Source: Micromonospora antibiotica (GTDB lineage Bacteria > Actinomycetota > Actinomycetes > Mycobacteriales > Micromonosporaceae). Taken from it: a stretch of 64,000 nucleotides of DNA. Positions 56,085 to 63,426 of this stretch are shown here, piece after piece. Numbering within the stretch: the stretch's first letter is position 1; the number at the start of each line of letters is the position of its first letter. The notes under the pieces were generated by a model. It saw nothing but the letters and a program-made list of their open reading frames with translations, did not search any database and had not been told where the DNA came from. The stretch covers positions 1 to 64,000 of the forward strand of contig NZ_JAGFWR010000006.1 in assembly GCF_017599305.1 (NCBI RefSeq), given 5' to 3'. A program made the translations under genes and the position numbers.

Positions 56085-57268
56085 CCGGTGCGGGCCGCCG
56101 TCGTGGTCGTGCCGTCGTGGCCGGGGCACTCGTCACCGTCGGGGTGCTCGTCGCCCCGCCGGTCCCGGCCGCCGGTGCCGGGGAGCCACCGCCGCTACCG
56201 ACGACGGCGGGCGGTTGTGTCGGGCCGTCCCCGGTGACGGCCCGGGAGACCCCCTGGGCGTTGCGCCTGCTCGCCCCGCAGACCATCTGGCCGTTGACCC
56301 GGGGCGCCGGGGTGCTGGTCGCCGTCGTGGACTCCGGCGTCAGCGCCGCCGCACCCGCCCTGGCCGGTGCCGTACGACCGGGTGTCGACGTCACCGGCGG
56401 GCGGGCGGACAGCGACTGCGCCGGCCGGGGCACCGCGCTGGCCGGGATCGTCGCGGCCCGGCCGGCCAGTGGTGAAGGCCCCACCGGCCTCGCCCCGGAG
56501 GCCGGGATCCTGCCGGTCCGGATCACCGACGCGAACCGGCGGATCAGCCCGGCCAGGCTCGCCACCGGTATCCGGCGGGCCACCACCGCCGGGGCGGACG
56601 TGATCCTCGTCGCCACCGGGGTCACCACCGCGACCCCCGACCTGGCCGCTGCCGTGCAGGCAGCGGTGGACCGGGACATCCTGGTGGTCGCCGCCGTCAC
56701 CGACCGGGGTGGGGACAACGGCGGGGACCCGCCGGTCGGCTATCCCGCCGGGTTCGCAGCGGTGCTGGCGGTGAACGCGGTTGGTGTCGACGGGGGGTCC
56801 GGTCCGGTGGCGGCCGGCGCGGGCACCGACCTCGCCGCCCCGGGAGCCGGGCTGGGCGTCGCCCCGCGCGGGTCCGGCCACTACACCGTCGGTGGCGCGG
56901 CCGTGGCCGCCGCCTACGTCGCCGGGGTCGCCGCGCTGGTCCGGTCGTACCACCCGGAGCTGTCCCAGGCCGAGGTCCGCGCCCGCCTGGAACGGACCGC
57001 GATCCCCCCACCGGGCGGCGGGCCGGACCCGGGCGTCGGCGGTGGGACACTCGACGCGTACGCGGCGGTCGCCGCGCTCGCCCCCCGTCAGGCCGGCCCG
57101 CCGGTGCCGGTCCCGGCGGGGCCGGTCGACGTGCCCACCGTCCCCGGGCCGTCCCGCTCGGCACGGGTGGCCGGCCTGACCACCGTCGGCGCCCTCGTGA
57201 CGACCCTGCTCGTGGCTGCCGCCGCCCGTTCCCGCCGGACCCGGCCCGCCGGGAACGGCAACAGGTGA
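56081..57268 (+). CDS. Mycosin-like pseudoprotease 3
   Basis: 395 residues; GTG 56081 overlaps the previous stop by four bases. Signal peptide (VVAGALVTVGVLVAPPVPAA) leads directly into the subtilase fold, without a LysM-like module. Asp site VAVVDSGVSA (near 83) is kept; the His site reads CAGRGTALAG (His to Arg, near 115); the Ser site reads GGAAVAAAYVAG (Ser to Ala, near 272). The C-terminal membrane helix (VAGLTTVGALVTTLLVAAA) is kept. It is therefore a third non-catalytic mycosin-fold protein, co-translated with the second, perhaps forming a hetero-oligomeric cap on the secretion complex (inference). Confidence 0.85.
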   Translation: MTGAGRRRGRAVVAGALVTVGVLVAPPVPAAGAGEPPPLPTTAGGCVGPSPVTARETPWALRLLAPQTIWPLTRGAGVLVAVVDSGVSAAAPALAGAVRPGVDVTGGRADSDCAGRGTALAGIVAARPASGEGPTGLAPEAGILPVRITDANRRISPARLATGIRRATTAGADVILVATGVTTATPDLAAAVQAAVDRDILVVAAVTDRGGDNGGDPPVGYPAGFAAVLAVNAVGVDGGSGPVAAGAGTDLAAPGAGLGVAPRGSGHYTVGGAAVAAAYVAGVAALVRSYHPELSQAEVRARLERTAIPPPGGGPDPGVGGGTLDAYAAVAALAPRQAGPPVPVPAGPVDVPTVPGPSRSARVAGLTTVGALVTTLLVAAAARSRRTRPAGNGNR

Positions 57269-57430
57269 GGGTGGGAACGGCCGGTGTCGCGGGGATCAGT
57301 CGGCGGCCTCCGCGCGGTGCCGACCGTGCGCGCTGCACCAGCTCTGGCAGCCGTACGCCTGGCTGACGGTGGCCGTCTTCGCGCTCCCGCTCGCGGTCGT
57401 CGCCCGACGGCCGGCCGGTAGGATCAGCCG

Positions 57431-58375
57431 GTGGACCTGGACGACACCGCCGCCCGACTCGGGGTGCCCGTCGCGGAGGTCGAGCGGGTGCACCGGCTCG
57501 CCGGTGACCGGCCGGCGGCCCCGCTGCCCGCCAAGGCCGACGCGCCCCCGATCCTCGACCGGCTGGCGGTACGACCGGACGACGCAGCCGAGATCATGGC
57601 CGGCTGGCCGGACCCCGGCTCTCCGTTGTGGACGCCGGAGCTGCGCTGGCTGCTGGACCGTTCGACCGCCCTGGTCCGCGCCGACCTCGGCGGGCACGAG
57701 TGGCTGTCGCCCGGCCCGGAGCTGCCCCGCGACCGGGGGCCCGCCTGGCGGCACCTCTACGTGTACGTCTACCTCGCCCTGGTCGACGTGGTCCGTGGGT
57801 TCCACCGCGAGCACGGCGTCGCCGGGTCCGTCACCTGGGCGACCCTCGCCGACCTGGGCCGTAACCTGGCGATCGACAGGCGGATGCGTGGCGAGGGCTG
57901 GCCGGTCATGCAGAGCTGGCTGACCCTGCACGTCCGGGGCGGCCTCTACGAGCTGGGCCGGCTCCAGCACGAGCGGTCCGGCACCACCATCGGCCTGCAC
58001 GTCCCCGATGCGGGGCCGATGAGCCCGGCGGCGGTCGACGCGTCGCTCGACGAGGCCCGCGAGTTCTTTCCCCGGCACTTTCCCGACGAGCACCCCACCG
58101 CGTTCTCCTGCGGCTCCTGGCTGCTCGACCCGCAGTTGCGCGACTACCTGCCCGAGGATTCCAACATCATCCGGTTCCAGCGCCGGTTCGAGTTGCTCCC
58201 CTACGTGCCGGCCGACGGGCCGGACGCCGACGTCGAGGTGCGCCGGTTCGCCTTCCGTACGCTCAGCACCCCGCTCGACCGACTGCCCCGGCGTACGGTG
58301 CTGCAACGCGCGATCATCGACCACCTGGCGGCCGGCGGCCACTGGCACTGGCGACACGGCCAATTCCCGATCTAG
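57431..58375 (+). CDS. Acyltransferase-domain protein (NAT_N/GNAT_C type)
   Basis: 314 residues from GTG 57431. It matches the actinobacterial two-domain N-acyltransferase family: an N-terminal helical part (DLDDTAARLGVPVAEVERVH ... PPILDRLAVRPDD) and a GNAT-like C-terminal part with the characteristic FPRHFPDEHPTAFSCGSWLL and NIIRFQRRFELLPY. The C-terminus is RTVLQRAIIDHLAAGGHWHW followed by RHGQFPI. The substrate is unknown. It lies 162 bases after the mycosin operon and its last 28 codons have a second copy at 61717-61800. Probably cytoplasmic; no link to secretion is evident. Confidence 0.82.
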   Translation: MDLDDTAARLGVPVAEVERVHRLAGDRPAAPLPAKADAPPILDRLAVRPDDAAEIMAGWPDPGSPLWTPELRWLLDRSTALVRADLGGHEWLSPGPELPRDRGPAWRHLYVYVYLALVDVVRGFHREHGVAGSVTWATLADLGRNLAIDRRMRGEGWPVMQSWLTLHVRGGLYELGRLQHERSGTTIGLHVPDAGPMSPAAVDASLDEAREFFPRHFPDEHPTAFSCGSWLLDPQLRDYLPEDSNIIRFQRRFELLPYVPADGPDADVEVRRFAFRTLSTPLDRLPRRTVLQRAIIDHLAAGGHWHWRHGQFPI

Positions 58376-58693
58376 CGATGTCCCGACGCCCGGTCTGTGG
58401 GTCGGTGCTCATTTGATCCATTCATCGCCGACCGCAGTGCCGTCGCGAGGTGTCGGATGTCCGACCCGGTTCGGAGGCATCCTCACCGACATCGTCACGC
58501 ATCCCTGAGGCATGAAGTCCCTTTGCGACATTCCCTGGCAACCCGGGCCGCGATCCATGATCATGCCGGTGACGTCTCCCTTTGATGATTGGGTGACTCA
58601 CCGACCGGGTACCGGTCGCCACGCACCGTCGCACCACGGTGGGCCACCAACGCGTCCGCCGGCACCGCTTCTCATTCCCCCCGGAGGACACCG

Positions 58694-58732
58694 ATGACGA
58701 CATTGCGAGAACGTGCCCCGAACGGCGAATAG
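58694..58732 (+). other. Possible 12-codon leader peptide or gene remnant
   Basis: ATG with GGAGG six bases upstream opens the peptide MTTLRERAPNGE and a TAG stop. The ribosome site is better than that of the EACC1 gene 90 bases further on. It may be a leader peptide or the 5' stub of a deleted gene; equally it may be chance. Confidence 0.3.
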
Positions 58733-58759
58733 CCTCTGTGGACACTGCACGGCCGCCCG

Positions 58760-58789
58760 TTGACCCGGGATGGGATGATAAGATAACAA
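58760..58789 (+). promoter_or_regulatory. Candidate housekeeping promoter of the EACC1-caspase operon
   Basis: TTGACC (58760-58765), 18 bases, TAACAA (58784-58789); an alternative -10, TAAGAT at 58779, would leave too short a spacer of 13. The following leader has AGGAG 9 bases before ATG 58824. Nothing resembling the ECF motif of the secretion cluster is present. Confidence 0.45.
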
Positions 58790-58823
58790 TCCGTACAGAT
58801 CGGCATTTCAGGAGCTGATCATC

Positions 58824-59279
58824 ATGGGCACGAACACATCGACGTCCGACATTCAGGAGACCGAGCGGGGCGATTCCGTGCACCTTCGGGTCTCCGGGCG
58901 CGGGGCAGACCGGGAACTCGACGCGCTGGCCAGCTGGCTGCGGGGTAACGCCCTGCTCGGCGGCGGTTGGCCGGTCTCCCGGCTACGACCGGACGATGAT
59001 CCGGACGGCACCCGGATGGGTGTCGGCGACCTGGACACTCTGCTGGTGATCCTCCAGTCGACGCTGGGGCTGGCCGAACTGATCATGGCGGTCAGGACGT
59101 GGCGGGAGGCACGCGCGATCAGGGGCCGACCCGATCTCGTGGTCACGATCGTCCACCAGGGAAAGACCGTCGTCGTCAGCGACGACGGCGACCACGTGGA
59201 TGCGTCCGGTCCACGCCCACTGCCGGCGGCCGAACCCGCGCCGCAACCGCCGACGGAGACCGACGATGACGAATGCTGA
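58824..59279 (+). CDS. EACC1-like effector-associated protein
   Basis: 151 residues from ATG 58824. The core LDALASWLRGNALLGGGWPV, then MGVGDLDTLLVILQSTLGLA, LIMAVRTWREAR and DLVVTIVHQGKTVVV fits EACC1 (effector-associated constant component 1), a small alpha/beta domain found as a fixed partner of proteases and other effectors in bacterial conflict systems. The C-terminal 30 residues are Pro/Asp-rich. The stop overlaps the start of the caspase gene by 14 bases, so the two are co-translated. It may act as adaptor that brings the effector to a sensor (inference from the family). Confidence 0.8.
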   Translation: MGTNTSTSDIQETERGDSVHLRVSGRGADRELDALASWLRGNALLGGGWPVSRLRPDDDPDGTRMGVGDLDTLLVILQSTLGLAELIMAVRTWREARAIRGRPDLVVTIVHQGKTVVVSDDGDHVDASGPRPLPAAEPAPQPPTETDDDEC

Positions 59280-60306
59280 CCGGGATCCGGTCGGCGATCC
59301 CGCCCTGTCGCACGCCGTGCTCATCGGCACCGCCGTCTACCGGCACCCTTCCTACCGTGGCCGGAACCTCCCCGGGGTCTCCGCCAACGTGGCCAAGCTG
59401 GGGTTGACACTGCTGCAGGACGTGCCGTGGGGCCTGGAGCCGGCACGGTGCACGGCAGTGATGAACCCGGCATCGGCGGACGAGATCCTGACGACCATCG
59501 AAAGTGCCGGTGCCCAGTGCCGCGCCACCCTGTTCGTCTACTACGCCGGGCATGGGTTCTGCTCGTCGACGAGTCCGGACGAGCTGTACCTCACCCACTC
59601 CGGGTCGGCCGAGGACCGGCAGGCGACGGCGCTGGAGTACCGGCACCTGCGTGACGCACTCATCCACTGCGGCGCCCCGAACAAGATCCTGGTGCTGGAC
59701 TGCTGCTATGCCGGCAACGCGACCCGGGCCATGGGGTCCCTCAACGGGCACCTCGCCATCGAGGGCACGTTCGTGCTCGCCTCCACCGGTCCGAACCGGG
59801 CCGCCCGCGCCGACTCCGCGACCGGGCTCACGGCCTTCACCAACGAGTTGGTCGGCGTGCTGGGCAAGGACGGCGTACCGGATGCCGGGCCGTTCGTCAG
59901 CATCGAGGAGATCGCCGCGCGAACCCACGAACGACTGGAGGCCAACAATCTTCCGCTGCCGACCAGGCAGGCACACGGATACGCCGGCCGGAGGCCGATC
60001 TTCAAGAACTACGCCCATCCGACGATCATCGCCGGGATGCTGGACAGCCTCACGGAGCCGGAACCGGAGCCGGCCGCGCGCAGCCCGCAGGTGACGCTAC
60101 CGCACCTGTTCTGGGGGCTGCTGTGGTCACTCGTCGTCGGCGTCGCCTGCGCTGCGATCGTGCGGTCCGGTCACTCCGAGGTCTGGGCGCTTCGTGCCGG
60201 GGTCGCCACCGGTGTGCTGGCCTGCGTGGCCTTCTTCACCACCGGGGCGTGGATGGCACTCCCTCGCACCCGACCCGTCACCGCCGGACGCCGGAGCACC
60301 CCATGA
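59266..60306 (+). CDS. Caspase-family (C14) protease with C-terminal membrane helices
   Basis: 346 residues from ATG 59266 (GGAGA upstream, overlapping the EACC1 gene). Caspase fold with HAVLIGTAVYRHPSY at the start, catalytic His in LFVYYAGHGF (near 103) and catalytic Cys in ILVLDCCYAG (near 145); both residues are intact. After a Pro/Glu linker (about 265-275) two hydrophobic helices occur (FWGLLWSLVVGVACAAIV and GVATGVLACVAFFTTGAWMA), so the protease domain is tethered to the membrane. Together with EACC1 and the following binding protein it looks like a signal-activated suicide or defence protease. The stop overlaps the next start (ATGA). Confidence 0.88.
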   Translation: MTNADRDPVGDPALSHAVLIGTAVYRHPSYRGRNLPGVSANVAKLGLTLLQDVPWGLEPARCTAVMNPASADEILTTIESAGAQCRATLFVYYAGHGFCSSTSPDELYLTHSGSAEDRQATALEYRHLRDALIHCGAPNKILVLDCCYAGNATRAMGSLNGHLAIEGTFVLASTGPNRAARADSATGLTAFTNELVGVLGKDGVPDAGPFVSIEEIAARTHERLEANNLPLPTRQAHGYAGRRPIFKNYAHPTIIAGMLDSLTEPEPEPAARSPQVTLPHLFWGLLWSLVVGVACAAIVRSGHSEVWALRAGVATGVLACVAFFTTGAWMALPRTRPVTAGRRSTP

Positions 60307-61637
60307 ACCTGCCGACGAGACCATCGAGACGGCTGTCGCCGCCACTCCTCCTCCCGCTCACCGCGGCGACAGCCGTGGGGGTGATCATGACCGCGCTCTC
60401 CATGCTGGTCCTCCCGAAAGAGACCGGACCGACGCCCACGTCGTCGGCGGACCCCGCAGCGGTCGAGCTCACGCCGCTTCCGGCCGGAGAGGAACTGCTC
60501 ATCGCCAGCGGAGTCGACCAGAGCAGAAACAGGGCCCGGCAACAGGCGGTTGACGAATGGAACCGCCGGCACGGGGACATCCGGGCACGCATCGTCGAGG
60601 TCCGCGGCGACACCGATGAGCAACGTCGCAGGTTCCAGGATCTGCTCGGCACGCACGATCCGGACCCCATCGACATCGTGAATCTCGACTCCGTGCACCT
60701 GGCGGAATTCGCCGAAGGCACCACGGAGGAAGGTCAGCCGTTGCTCGCCGCACTGGATGTGAAAGCGCCGGACATCCCCAACCCGATCACCGGGGACCTG
60801 CTCCGGACCTTCCTCCGTAACCCGCTACTGACCTGCTACTGGGATAACACGCTGTATGCCCTGCCATTCAACTCGGATGTCGGTCTGCTGTTCTTCCCGG
60901 CGGGCACCACACCTCCGGAGACGGCGGAGGATCTCCCCCGGGCGCTGTCCGCCAACCCCTCGGTGCCACACCGGATCGCCATCCAACTCAGCCCGGACGA
61001 GGCTTTCGTGGTCAACATCCTCGAGCAGTTGCTGGCGGTCAACCCGAAGCTGTTGAGGGAGAACGGCACTGCCCCGACGATCGTCCAGGAGGAGTGGGAA
61101 GAGGCGTTGGCGGTGGTGCGGGACAAGGTGAAGGCGGGTCTGCTCTACTATCCCGCCGACATGAAGGCGGATTCCGCCGAGGCGAAAACCACGCTGGCCT
61201 TCCAGAACAAGACCGTCGCTGCCATGCGCAACTGGCCGGTGTGGTTCGGCGAGATCCAGCCGGAGCCCGAGGTACGCAGGTTGTTCGGACCCGGCATCCT
61301 GGGTGGGCAGAACCTGGCGGTGGCCGCGAAGAGCCGGCACAAGGCCCAGTCGATCGAGTTGATCAAGTTCCTCACCAGCGCCGAGATCCAGCAGAAGCTC
61401 CTGCTCGACGGACGGTTCGTGCCGACCACCGAATCGACGTACACGTCATCGCCGGCGCAGGCCATTCCGTACATCGACCAACTGCTCGAGGCGGTCAAGC
61501 AGGCCCGGCCCCGCCCGATCACGCCGAACTACTACCGGGTCTCCTCGGTCATCATCGACAACCTGTACCCAGCCGTCTGGGGGAAAGAGGAGATACCGGC
61601 GACCTTCGAGCGGCAGATGCAGGACGCCCTCGGCTGA
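60303..61637 (+). CDS. Extracellular solute-binding protein of the EACC1-caspase operon
   Basis: 444 residues from ATG 60303, overlapping the caspase stop. An N-terminal hydrophobic helix (about 14-38, PLLLPLTAATAVGVIMTALS) without a lipobox suggests a membrane anchor. The rest is a type 1 (sugar-binding, MalE-like) periplasmic-binding fold: QAVDEWNRRHGDIRARIVEV, DIVNLDSVHLAEFAE, YALPFNSDVGLLFF, GGQNLAVAAKSRHKAQSIEL and IKFLTSAEIQQKLLLDGRFV. No ABC permease or ATPase gene is near, so a transporter role is unlikely; it may be the external ligand sensor that controls the caspase (inference). Confidence 0.85.
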   Translation: MNLPTRPSRRLSPPLLLPLTAATAVGVIMTALSMLVLPKETGPTPTSSADPAAVELTPLPAGEELLIASGVDQSRNRARQQAVDEWNRRHGDIRARIVEVRGDTDEQRRRFQDLLGTHDPDPIDIVNLDSVHLAEFAEGTTEEGQPLLAALDVKAPDIPNPITGDLLRTFLRNPLLTCYWDNTLYALPFNSDVGLLFFPAGTTPPETAEDLPRALSANPSVPHRIAIQLSPDEAFVVNILEQLLAVNPKLLRENGTAPTIVQEEWEEALAVVRDKVKAGLLYYPADMKADSAEAKTTLAFQNKTVAAMRNWPVWFGEIQPEPEVRRLFGPGILGGQNLAVAAKSRHKAQSIELIKFLTSAEIQQKLLLDGRFVPTTESTYTSSPAQAIPYIDQLLEAVKQARPRPITPNYYRVSSVIIDNLYPAVWGKEEIPATFERQMQDALG

Positions 61638-61716
61638 TCCGGACCGGGTGGCAGCGAACCTCACGGAGTTCGCCCCGCGAGTCGCACCCGGACGGTGGAG
61701 GCGGTCGGGCAACGCG

Positions 61717-61800
61717 CGGGCCGTGCTGCAACGCGCGATCGTCGACCATCTGGCCGCCGGTGGCGACTGGCAGTGGCGACAGGTCCGGTTCCCGCTCTAG
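61717..61800 (+). pseudogene. Duplicated 3' end of the acyltransferase gene
   Basis: 28 codons (RAVLQRAIVDHLAAGGDWQW and RQVRFPL, stop) align codon for codon with the end of the gene at 57431-58375; 70 of 84 bases are identical by hand alignment. Nothing upstream in this frame continues the homology. Its TAG overlaps the stop of the MarR gene on the other strand. It marks one edge of the segment holding the EACC1-caspase operon. Confidence 0.85.
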
Positions 61801-62330
61801 ACCCCGTTCGCCGGGGTCTCTCCCGAGGGTCGGCCCGCTCCTGCCGGCGGTGGCCCGTCGGGGTCGTCGTCGGGCCGGGGCTGCGCCAGTCGACCGGCGA
61901 TCCGTTCCAGGGCGGCGAGGTCCTGCGGGGTGAGCCGGTCGACGAGGTGCCGTCGTACCGACTCGACGTGGACCGGTGCGGCGTCGCGCAGGGCGGTCAT
62001 CCCCGGCCCGGTGAGCACGAGCAGGCAACCGCGCCCGTCGGCCGGGTCGGGTGCGCGGCGCAGCAGTCCGCGCGCTTCCATCCGGCTGGCGTGCCGGGAC
62101 AGCCGGCTGCGCGACCAGCCCATCTTGTCGGCCTGCACGCCGAGGGTGCTGGACTGCGCGGGCTGTTCCGACAGGGTGCTCAGCACCTCGTAGTCGGCCT
62201 CGGACAGGCCGATCGCCGCCAGGTCGTGCGCGGTGCCGGCCTGGACGGCGACCATCACGCGTCGCAGGGCCCGCCAGGCGCGTTCCTCGGCGGGCGTCAG
62301 CCACCGCACCGACCCCGACTTTGTTGACAT
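61797..62330 (-). CDS. MarR-family transcriptional regulator
   Basis: 177 residues from ATG 62330. MarR winged helix-turn-helix: SEADYEVLSTLSEQPAQSST, LGVQADKMGWSRSRLSRHAS, RMEARGLLRRAPDPADGRGC with the typical wing, and C-terminal dimer helices (VESVRRHLVDRLTPQDLAAL). A Pro-rich tail ends the protein. It is divergent from the reductase-acetyltransferase gene across 31 bases and most likely represses both. Its stop region overlaps the acyltransferase remnant. Confidence 0.92.
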   Translation of the reverse strand: MSTKSGSVRWLTPAEERAWRALRRVMVAVQAGTAHDLAAIGLSEADYEVLSTLSEQPAQSSTLGVQADKMGWSRSRLSRHASRMEARGLLRRAPDPADGRGCLLVLTGPGMTALRDAAPVHVESVRRHLVDRLTPQDLAALERIAGRLAQPRPDDDPDGPPPAGAGRPSGETPANGV

Positions 62331-62373
62331 GTAATCAATCTAGCATCTAGCCTTCGTTTCCATGTCAACGAAA
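62320..62373. promoter_or_regulatory. Divergent control region with inverted repeat
   Basis: The two genes begin with almost the same codons (MSTKS and MSTKP), so TTTGTTGACATG and CATGTCAACGAAA form an inverted repeat around a 30-base AT-richer spacer with ATCTAGCATCTAG. A TTGA-N7-TCAA element (62324-62338) is a plausible MarR operator. Confidence 0.5.
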
Positions 62374-63426
62374 CCGCTCCGTATCCTCGCGCTGACCTGC
62401 GCCACCCGTCCCGGCGCACTCGGTCCCGCCGTGAGCCGGTGGCTGCTCGACGCGGTCACCCCCCGGGCTGCGGCACTCGACGTCGAGGTGGTCCCGGTGG
62501 CGCTCGGCGACCTTGACCTGCCGTTCCTCGACGAGGAGGAATCACCGTCGTCGGGCGTCCACCGGCACGACCACACCCGCCGGTGGAGCGCGACAGTCGA
62601 CGCGGCGGACGGATTCGTCACCGTCACCCCGGAGTACAACCACGGGATGCCGGCGACGCTGAAGAACGCGCTGGACTACCTCGCCGTCGAGTGGGCGTGG
62701 AAGCCGATCGGTTTCGTCAGCTACGGCCACACCTCGGCCGGCACCCGCGCCGTCGAGCACGCCAAGCAGGTGGTGACCGCCCTGCGCATGGTCCCGACGG
62801 GCACCACGGTCGCCGTCCGCATCGGCGACGCCGTACGCGACGGCCGGCTGCGGCCCGATGCCGAACGCGACGCGGCCGGTGCCGCCCTGCTGGACGAGGT
62901 GGTCCGGCTCGCCCACGCCCTGCGGCCGATGCGCGAACGCGACCGGGCCACCCCCGGCCCGCTACCCGGCTCCTACGCCCGACGGCTGACCGGCGACGAC
63001 GCGCCCGAGGTCACCGTGCTGCAACGGTGCTGCTGGACGGAGGAGGCACTGGTCAACGACACCCTGGCCATCCCCCCGCTGCACGAGTCGGTGCCGGAGG
63101 TGCGGCAGTGGTTGGCGGACTGGCACACGATCGGCCTCTGGCGCGACGGTCGACTGCTGGGCATGGTGCGGATCCGCACCGACGGCACCGACTGCCACCT
63201 CGGGCGGCTCGCCGTCGTACCCGACCTGCGCGGTCGGGGGCTGGGCCGGTGGCTGCTGCGCGCCGCCGAGGCGACCGCCGGGCCGCAGTGCCGCCGCATG
63301 CTGCTGTTCACCGGCGTCCGGAGCCGGCGCAACATCGACCTCTACCAGCGGATGGGCTACCGGCCGGTGCCGGTGGCCAGCCCGGACGGCACCGTCTGCC
63401 TCGCCCGGGACCTGTCCGACGGCTAG
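62362..63426 (+). CDS. NADPH-dependent FMN reductase fused to GNAT acetyltransferase
   Basis: 354 residues from ATG 62362. Residues 1-190 are a flavodoxin-like NAD(P)H:FMN reductase (LRILALTCATRPGALGPAVS at the start; VTPEYNHGMPATLKNALDYL near 90, the family's flavin-binding signature). Residues about 200-354 are a GNAT domain with the acetyl-CoA loop VVPDLRGRGLGRWLL near 285 and LYQRMGYRPV at the end. The fusion suggests linked reduction and acetylation of one compound, such as detoxification of a quinone or nitro/amine compound. The adjacent MarR regulator fits an inducible detoxification role (inference). Confidence 0.9.
   Translation: MSTKPLRILALTCATRPGALGPAVSRWLLDAVTPRAAALDVEVVPVALGDLDLPFLDEEESPSSGVHRHDHTRRWSATVDAADGFVTVTPEYNHGMPATLKNALDYLAVEWAWKPIGFVSYGHTSAGTRAVEHAKQVVTALRMVPTGTTVAVRIGDAVRDGRLRPDAERDAAGAALLDEVVRLAHALRPMRERDRATPGPLPGSYARRLTGDDAPEVTVLQRCCWTEEALVNDTLAIPPLHESVPEVRQWLADWHTIGLWRDGRLLGMVRIRTDGTDCHLGRLAVVPDLRGRGLGRWLLRAAEATAGPQCRRMLLFTGVRSRRNIDLYQRMGYRPVPVASPDGTVCLARDLSDG

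Larger units (their letters stand above)
58376..58823. other. 448-base intergenic region with inverted repeats
   Basis: The region is less GC-rich than its surroundings. It holds a palindrome TCGGATGTCCGA (58453-58464), a perfect inverted repeat CGACCGG-GTA-CCGGTCG (58602-58618), a very short frame with a good ribosome site (58694-58732) and a promoter-like pair just before the EACC1 gene. No gene of normal size is supported on either strand. Confidence 0.6.

Noticed and set aside
58422..58883. Minus-strand frame in the 58.4-58.8 kb gap as a gene
   Set aside because: No ribosome site or family pattern; its composition looks random, and it overlaps the start of the EACC1 gene.
60303..61637. 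Binding protein as part of an ABC sugar transporter
   Set aside because: No permease or ATPase genes lie on either side, and the gene overlaps the caspase gene.
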